This document shows positions 24,736-29,232 of a stretch of DNA of 29,232 nt, piece after piece. Numbering within the stretch: the stretch's first letter is position 1; the number at the start of each line of letters is the position of its first letter. The notes under the pieces were generated by a model, which was given only the letters and a program-made list of their open reading frames with translations, ran no database searches and was not told the origin of the DNA. This DNA is from JAICNG01 sp035765135 (lineage in GTDB: Bacteria > Gemmatimonadota > Gemmatimonadetes > Gemmatimonadales > Gemmatimonadaceae): contig DASTYE010000126.1 in assembly GCA_035765135.1 (NCBI GenBank), forward strand, positions 1 to 29,232, given 5' to 3'. A program made the translations under genes and the position numbers.

Positions 24736-26223
24736 ATGACGGGTTGCCGCACGCGACGTGTGCTCGCCGTCGCGCTCGTGGCGCTCGCCGCCTGTCACCG
24801 CTCCTCTCCCGTTCGATCGGCCCCAACTCCCAAAACTGAACCACCACCCGCTGCTCCCGCGGCCGTCCGTAGCGACGCCGCCGTCGACAGCGCGAGGCCA
24901 TCCGGCGCGCAAGCCGCGGTCTCGGCGAACGACGTGGTGACCGAAGCGGCCCGAATCTTCGGGGACTCGACCTCCCCGCGCGGCGGCGCCGACGGCCCCA
25001 ACGGCGGCGGCGACATTGCTCCAGAAGAGCCGACGTGGGACATCGACGTCCAGTCGTACGAGACGCACAAGCGCGTCGAGTATTATCTCCAGCGGTTCCA
25101 GGGGCCGGTCCGCGCCACGTTTTCGGAGTGGCTGAGTCGCGGAACGCGATATGAGCCCATGATCCGCGCCAAGCTGCAGGCGGCGGGCTTGCCCGGGGAC
25201 CTCACCTATCTCGCGCTCATCGAGAGCGGCTACAATCCGCATGCGTATTCGCGTGCGGCCGCGGTGGGGATGTGGCAGATGATGACCGCCACCGCGAAAG
25301 GCGTTGGGTTGCGGGTGGACTGGTGGATCGACGAGCGGCGCGACCCGGTTCGCTCGACCGACGCGGCCATTCGCTTCCTCAACTACCTCAACGACCAGTT
25401 CGGCTCGCTGTATCTCGCCGCGGCGGCGTACAACGGCGGCCCGGGGCGCGTGGCGCGCGGCCTCTCTCGTTATGCCGACCAGATGGAGGGATCGACGGGC
25501 GAAGACCGCTTCTTCGCCCTCGCCGAGCACAACTACCTTCGGGCGGAAACGCGAGACTATGTCCCGAAGATGATCGCGGCGGCGCTGATCGCGAAGGACC
25601 CCAAACGCTACGGCGTGCCGATCGAGCCGCGGAGCGTTCTGGCGTACGACACTGTTCGAGTCGGACCGGAAACTCCCTTGGCCGCGATCGCGAAGGCCGC
25701 TGGGGTGAGCGTGGACGACATCCGCGAGCTCAATCCCCACGTGCTACGGGGCGTCGTCCCGCCGAAGGATTCCATGACGGTGCGTGTCCCCGTGGGCGCC
25801 GCTGAAGGGTTCGACACGACCTACGCTGCCTTGCCCGAGGCGGACCGGAAGGCGTTCACGCGCGTGACCACGAAGAAAGGCGCGACGCTGGTCTCAGTGG
25901 CTCGCGGCGGCGGCATCACGACGAAGCAGCTCAAGTGGTACAACCCGAAGCTCAAGCCGGCGAAGAGCGGCCGTCTCCCGGTTGGTCGGGTCGTCCTGGT
26001 ACCGTCCCGCGCAGTAGTCGCGGCGGCGATCGATGTACCCGACCCGGCGATCGAGCGATATGGCTCGAGCCGCGGCCGCACGCACGTGGTCCGCAGGGGC
26101 GAGAACCTGAGCGTAATCGCGAAGCGCTACAAGACGACGACGAAAACGCTCATGCGCCTGAACGGCCTTCGGAAGAGCGTGATCTACCCGGGACAGGTCA
26201 TCGTAGTAAGGGGGCGACGGTAG
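24736..26223 (+). CDS. MltD-like membrane-bound lytic murein transglycosylase with LysM domains
   Basis: Cleaves the MurNAc-GlcNAc bond of peptidoglycan to form 1,6-anhydro ends. 495 residues. The lipobox LAAC (Cys20) anchors it to a membrane. A Pro/Ala-rich linker follows to about residue 100. The SLT domain has catalytic Glu163 in LALIESGYNPHA, then AAAVGMWQMMTATAKGVGL and AAYNGGPGRVARG. The C-terminal third has three LysM-like repeats, the last being the clearest (HVVRRGENLSVIAKRYKTT with YPGQVIVV). MltD has the same order. GAGGTG precedes the ATG by 5 bases. Its 3' end meets a second transglycosylase gene across a perfect inverted repeat. Confidence 0.93.
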   Translation: MTGCRTRRVLAVALVALAACHRSSPVRSAPTPKTEPPPAAPAAVRSDAAVDSARPSGAQAAVSANDVVTEAARIFGDSTSPRGGADGPNGGGDIAPEEPTWDIDVQSYETHKRVEYYLQRFQGPVRATFSEWLSRGTRYEPMIRAKLQAAGLPGDLTYLALIESGYNPHAYSRAAAVGMWQMMTATAKGVGLRVDWWIDERRDPVRSTDAAIRFLNYLNDQFGSLYLAAAAYNGGPGRVARGLSRYADQMEGSTGEDRFFALAEHNYLRAETRDYVPKMIAAALIAKDPKRYGVPIEPRSVLAYDTVRVGPETPLAAIAKAAGVSVDDIRELNPHVLRGVVPPKDSMTVRVPVGAAEGFDTTYAALPEADRKAFTRVTTKKGATLVSVARGGGITTKQLKWYNPKLKPAKSGRLPVGRVVLVPSRAVVAAAIDVPDPAIERYGSSRGRTHVVRRGENLSVIAKRYKTTTKTLMRLNGLRKSVIYPGQVIVVRGRR

Positions 26224-26248
26224 ACCGCTCCTGACGGGAAAAAGAGGA

Positions 26249-26319
26249 AGAGGACGAAGGACCGAGGAAGTCGATTGAGTGGTGCTCATCCAATCGACTT
26301 CCTCGGTCCTTCGTCCTCT
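26249..26319. repeat. Perfect 28-bp intergenic inverted repeat, probable bidirectional terminator
   Basis: The arms 26249-26276 and 26292-26319 are exact complements around a 15-base loop. The arms read as imperfect 7-base units (GAAGGAC, GAGGAAG). The left arm is preceded by an A run and the right arm followed by CTTTCCTTTTT, so on both strands the stem is followed by a T-rich tract. This is the best terminator-like member of the family. It lies between two convergent lytic transglycosylase genes. Confidence 0.92.
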
Positions 26320-26345
26320 TTCCTTTTTACAGGCAGCAACCGGGC

Positions 26346-27041
26346 TCAGTCGACCACGCCACTCCCCCTGTATCCGCCAGCCACCATTCGGTCATACCCG
26401 TTGGCCGGGTCCAGCCCGGCGGAGCGGGCGCGCTCGACGGCCGCGGGGCCGCGGTTGTAGACGAGAAGCGCGAGCTTCAGGTCGCCCTCGTACTGGTTGA
26501 TCAGCGTGCGCAAATAGCGGAAGCCAATGCGCAGGTTGGTCTCGCGATCGTACAGCTGCTTCCTGGTGATGCCCTTCTGGAAGTAGCCGGCCGTCGCGGG
26601 CATGAGCTGCGTCAGGCCGACCGCGCCAACCGGGCTGGTCGCCTTTTCATTGAACTGGCTCTCCACCTTCACCAGGCGGAACGCCAGGTCGGGCTCCAGC
26701 CCCTCGGCCAGCGCGATGTCGTAGATCGACGTGGCGATGTCGGCCGAAATGCGGTAGCGCGTCGAGAAGGCGAGGATCTGGTTCGCCCGTTCCAGCTGGG
26801 CCTGGGCGAGCTCGAGCTCACCGCGGGCGGCGTCCAGCTCATCGCGAAGCCGCCGCGATTCGCCGGGGAGACCAAACGAGTAGGTGCTCGCGACCGCCAT
26901 GCGCTCGTTGGTGATCTGAGCACCCAGCAGCAGCACCACCGCCCCTATCGCGCCCGAGGAGAGCAGCATCCGCCACCGGCGGACCTTGGCTCGACGGCGC
27001 TCCAGATCGCCTCGGTGTACGTAGCGAGTTTCGTGTCGCAT
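26346..27041 (-). CDS. SLT-domain lytic transglycosylase, membrane anchored, with coiled coil
   Basis: 231 residues. A basic N-terminal cytosolic stretch leads to one membrane helix (about 26-44, MLLSSGAIGAVVLLLGA), a coiled coil (about 61-92, with LRDELDAARGELELAQAQLE), and an SLT domain with catalytic Glu127 in FRLVKVESQFNEKA, then GAVGLTQLMPATAGYF and LALLVYNRGPAAVERA. The domain order places the enzyme in the periplasm, tethered to the inner membrane. Parent families are MltE/Slt-type (family 1). A GAGGT site stands 5 bases before the ATG and is part of the palindrome CCTCGTGACGAGG (27046-27058), a possible operator. Two different transglycosylases meeting tail to tail suggests a cell-wall remodelling locus. 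Confidence 0.9.
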   Translation of the reverse strand: MRHETRYVHRGDLERRRAKVRRWRMLLSSGAIGAVVLLLGAQITNERMAVASTYSFGLPGESRRLRDELDAARGELELAQAQLERANQILAFSTRYRISADIATSIYDIALAEGLEPDLAFRLVKVESQFNEKATSPVGAVGLTQLMPATAGYFQKGITRKQLYDRETNLRIGFRYLRTLINQYEGDLKLALLVYNRGPAAVERARSAGLDPANGYDRMVAGGYRGSGVVD

Positions 27042-27132
27042 ATGACCTCGTCACGAGGATTCCATGGAAGGGGATCCAGCAGACCCCCACCCCGACTCCC
27101 CGGATAAAAGCAACGGTTGTGCCTCCGAAAGG

Positions 27133-27609
27133 CTACGGTCGTTTCCAGTGTCCCGACCGGCCGCCGGCCTTCTCCACCAAACAGATTCCGGAGATGACCA
27201 TGCTCTTATCTAGTGATTTCGCCATGTCGTAGACGGTGACCAATGTCACGCTGACGGCGACAATCGCCTCCATTTCGACGCCTGTCTTTCCGACCGTTCG
27301 CACCGTCGATTCGACACGAATGCCCGGGATCGTATCGTCAATTGTAGCATCGACTTGCACGTCGGACAGCGGTAGCGGATGGCAGAGCGGAATGAGCTCT
27401 GCCGTTCGCTTCGCGGCCATCACTCCCGCGATCCGGGCGACGCCGAGGACATCGCCCTTTTCCACGGTGTTTTTTTGGATCGCTTCGAGCGCCGCCGGCG
27501 ACATCGAAATAACCCCTGTCGCCCGGGCGAAGCGCTCGGTGATCTCCTTTCCGGACACGTCGACCATCCGTGCCTGACCGGAGCGGTCGACATGACTGAG
27601 GTCGCTCAC
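27133..27609 (-). CDS. moaC: Cyclic pyranopterin monophosphate synthase MoaC
   Basis: Second half of the first step of molybdenum cofactor synthesis: converts the MoaA product, 3',8-cyclo-7,8-dihydro-GTP, to cyclic pyranopterin monophosphate. It has 158 residues, normal length. Hallmarks are SHVDRSGQARMVDVSGKE, KGDVLGVARIAGVMAAKRT, LIPLCHPLPLSDV, and VRTVGKTGVEMEAIVAVSV followed by YDMAKSLDKSMVI. GTG start overlapping the holB stop by 4 bases. No other moa gene is in the window. Confidence 0.96.
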   Translation of the reverse strand: MSDLSHVDRSGQARMVDVSGKEITERFARATGVISMSPAALEAIQKNTVEKGDVLGVARIAGVMAAKRTAELIPLCHPLPLSDVQVDATIDDTIPGIRVESTVRTVGKTGVEMEAIVAVSVTLVTVYDMAKSLDKSMVISGICLVEKAGGRSGHWKRP

Positions 27610-28682
27610 GGGCGCAAAGCCGCGAGATCCCGCAGCAACGAGGAGCCGATCAGCTGAGGGCTGACGTTGCCGCTGGCTCGCAGCTTGGCATCTTCTACGG
27701 CGGCGATAGCCAGCGCCGCCCGCCGGGCGCCGTCGTCATCGGCGGCTTCGGCATACTCGCGCATCCGGTCGTGGAGGAGGGAGGTCAGCGCGTCGAGCAC
27801 CTCGCTGAAGAACCCGCGTGCCTGCGACGCGCCAAACCTGAGCCCCATCCGGAACCGCTCCGAGCCGGGTTTTCCCGAGGACGCGAGCATGGCAGTGGCG
27901 ACCGCCGCGGCTTCCGCCGCGGCCGTCGAATCGAGCAGGCGGCCGGGCGAGCCCTGCGCCAGGCCTACCCGCGCGTCCACGGTTTTGGGAAGCGGGGGCG
28001 ATTTCAGCCTGGATGAGACCAAGGGGTCCTGCACGAAAGCCTGCACCTCGGCGTCGGTCAACGGCGAGGCGCGGACGCCAATCACTCTCGACCGGATGGT
28101 CGGCAGAAGCGCGGCTGGCTCGCTCGTCGTGAGGATGACGGTCGTATCGGAGGGCGGCTCCTCGAGGAGCTTGAGGAAGGCATTCGCCGCCTGGTCCGCT
28201 CCTTCCTGTGCGATCATGCGGTCGGCGTCGCCGATGATGAAGACCTTCCGGTCCCCAACCGCGGGCGTCATCGCCGCCTCGTGGACGATGAGGTGCACCG
28301 TGCGGATGAAGATCCCGTCCAGACCGGATGGCGGCGCGTAGAGTCCGTGGGCGTCCCGTCGATTCTCGATTCCATCCACGAAGTCCTTCTGTACGTCCTC
28401 GAGCGAGAGGTCCTCCTTGAGCCGCCGTCGCGGAAAGTACCAGCGAAGGTCCGGGTGCCCGAGGATCTCGACCCAGCGGCAGGAGCGACATTGCCCACAG
28501 GGCGCGTCGTTCGACGGGGAGCGCTCGCAGAGGAGGAGCTGCCCGAGCCACAGGGCGAGGCGCTGCTTTCCGATTCCTCTCGGCCCGTGGATCAGCAGGC
28601 TCGACGGAAGCGTCCCGCGTCGGACGGCCGCTCGCAGGCGCTCGCGGAGGGCATTGTGCCCGTAGAGAGGTACGAGGGACAT
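27606..28682 (-). CDS. holB: DNA polymerase III delta-prime subunit (clamp loader)
   Basis: Part of the clamp-loader complex with delta and tau/gamma. 358 residues. The N-terminus has a P-loop-like GPRGIGKQ (33-40) in which the usual Thr/Ser after Lys is Gln, consistent with a non-hydrolysing delta-prime. A zinc site has Cys52 plus CGQCRSC (62-68). KVFIIGDADRMIAQEGADQA, ANAFLKLLEEPPSDT and a sensor region with TIRSRVIGVRASPL are typical. It is longer than E. coli delta-prime, with an insertion around residues 75-130. It overlaps moaC (GTGA), and 6 bases separate it from the upstream monooxygenase stop, so the three are probably one transcript. Confidence 0.9.
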   Translation of the reverse strand: MSLVPLYGHNALRERLRAAVRRGTLPSSLLIHGPRGIGKQRLALWLGQLLLCERSPSNDAPCGQCRSCRWVEILGHPDLRWYFPRRRLKEDLSLEDVQKDFVDGIENRRDAHGLYAPPSGLDGIFIRTVHLIVHEAAMTPAVGDRKVFIIGDADRMIAQEGADQAANAFLKLLEEPPSDTTVILTTSEPAALLPTIRSRVIGVRASPLTDAEVQAFVQDPLVSSRLKSPPLPKTVDARVGLAQGSPGRLLDSTAAAEAAAVATAMLASSGKPGSERFRMGLRFGASQARGFFSEVLDALTSLLHDRMREYAEAADDDGARRAALAIAAVEDAKLRASGNVSPQLIGSSLLRDLAALRP

Positions 28683-28688
28683 GACCAG

Positions 28689-29232
28689 CTAATGATGGAG
28701 CGGATCGGCGGCCAGGGGGAGATGCACGACGGACGGCGCCTCGACACGGAGCTCTTTCCGTGCACGCCGGATCAGCCGGCGCAGGTACGACTCGTACGTC
28801 TCGAACTGAGCATAGTTGGCGTGCCTCGGCGAGGCGACATAGCGCACGCCGCCGCCGAGATCGGGGCGCCGTTGGGACGCGAGCTCGCCGATCCACCGAC
28901 GCGCCGCGACGGGATCGGCGGCATCGGCGCGCGCCAACAACGCGACCAGCTCGGCCTGCTTGCTGACGAGGGGGTACGCACCGCCGTCGGATTCGAAATG
29001 ACCGAGGACGAACAGGTTCTGCGCTGTCGTTGGAAGGAGAGCGGCGAAAAGCTCCGGTCCCAGCGCATCGCGGTGCGGCACCGCCGACGCGAGAAAGGGG
29101 ATCGTCGGCCGGTAGCCGGTGGCCCACACGATCAAGTCGACGTCTTCGGCCGTCCCATCGGCGAAATGGACACGAGCGCCGTCGAGCCTAACGACATCCG
29201 GCCTGGCGCTCACATCGCCGTGCGCGAGGTAG
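28689..29232 (-). CDS. Flavin-dependent (FMO/BVMO-like) monooxygenase, C-terminal part (5' end outside window)
   Basis: 181 residues are visible and the frame is open to the right edge. The segment VDLIVWATGYRPTIPFL is the ATG-containing linker of class B flavoprotein monooxygenases, preceded by RLDGARVHFADGT, the usual acidic turn before that strand. The following NLFVLGHFESDGGAYPLVSKQAELVALL is the FMO C-terminal region. The C-terminal helices contain NYAQFETYESYLRRLIRRAR. The substrate is unknown and the N-terminal FAD and NADPH motifs are outside the window. It reads toward holB with a 6-base gap. Confidence 0.85.
   Translation of the reverse strand, partial: YLAHGDVSARPDVVRLDGARVHFADGTAEDVDLIVWATGYRPTIPFLASAVPHRDALGPELFAALLPTTAQNLFVLGHFESDGGAYPLVSKQAELVALLARADAADPVAARRWIGELASQRRPDLGGGVRYVASPRHANYAQFETYESYLRRLIRRARKELRVEAPSVVHLPLAADPLHH

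Noticed and set aside
27046..27058. Hairpin CCTCGTGACGAGG hiding the ribosome site of the SLT gene
   Set aside because: A one-base loop cannot form a stable hairpin. It may still be an operator, so it is only mentioned in the gene entry.
27736..29127. 463-codon reverse frame spanning holB and the monooxygenase in another frame
   Set aside because: Arg/Pro-rich shadow that conflicts with two well-supported genes in the correct frame.

Overview
The window is a high-GC, gene-dense stretch of bacterial chromosome. It looks like a Gram-negative, probably Gemmatimonadota-like organism. The support is indirect: many lipobox-bearing lipoproteins, a large DUF5916-type outer-membrane beta-barrel, an OmpA-like lipoprotein, a PagL-like lipid A deacylase remnant, and the gene style. 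No rRNA is present to fix the taxonomy, so the phylum is an inference. There is no prophage, IS element, CRISPR array or secretion island. Most of the region is housekeeping.

Layout. 1-5438: the end of a purine nucleoside phosphorylase gene; a reverse-strand M48 metalloprotease lipoprotein; then a tight forward run of TrmH-type RNA methyltransferase, prepilin peptidase, a single-ATPase Clp-like protein and a HExxH lipoprotein, with overlaps or gaps of 5 bases. 5575-9379: reverse-strand lon followed by a DUF445 membrane protein. 9532-15350: the classical SRP/ribosome-maturation cluster ffh-rpsP-rimM-trmD-rplS-rnhB, with an aldehyde dehydrogenase gene inserted between trmD and rplS and overlapping the trmD stop. 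15474-16282: an OmpA/Pal-like lipoprotein with a consensus -10 box, a CRP-type palindrome and an intrinsic terminator. 16348-20288: an M20 peptidase, a VOC-domain protein and an S15-like alpha/beta hydrolase lipoprotein. 20538-21063: tRNA-Lys(UUU) with its terminator and a frameshifted PagL-like remnant. 21064-23835: the DUF5916 outer-membrane protein. 24198-29232: a small protein resembling the LeuA regulatory domain, two convergent lytic transglycosylases, moaC, holB and the C-terminal part of a flavin monooxygenase.

The most unusual feature is a set of seven intergenic inverted repeats, plus one possible half-element. Each arm is made of short tandem units of about 7 or 9 bp. The units differ between loci, but within a locus the two arms match closely (perfect 45-bp arms at 5446-5575, perfect 28-bp arms at 26249-26319). 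Four of the five convergent gene junctions carry one. Others sit between ffh and rpsP, between the dehydrogenase gene and rplS, and between the divergent lon and ffh genes. One arm runs into the M20 peptidase gene and encodes an Arg-Ser-Ser repeat tail. I do not recognise this as a named repeat family. The likely roles, transcription termination or mRNA 3'-end protection, are inference.
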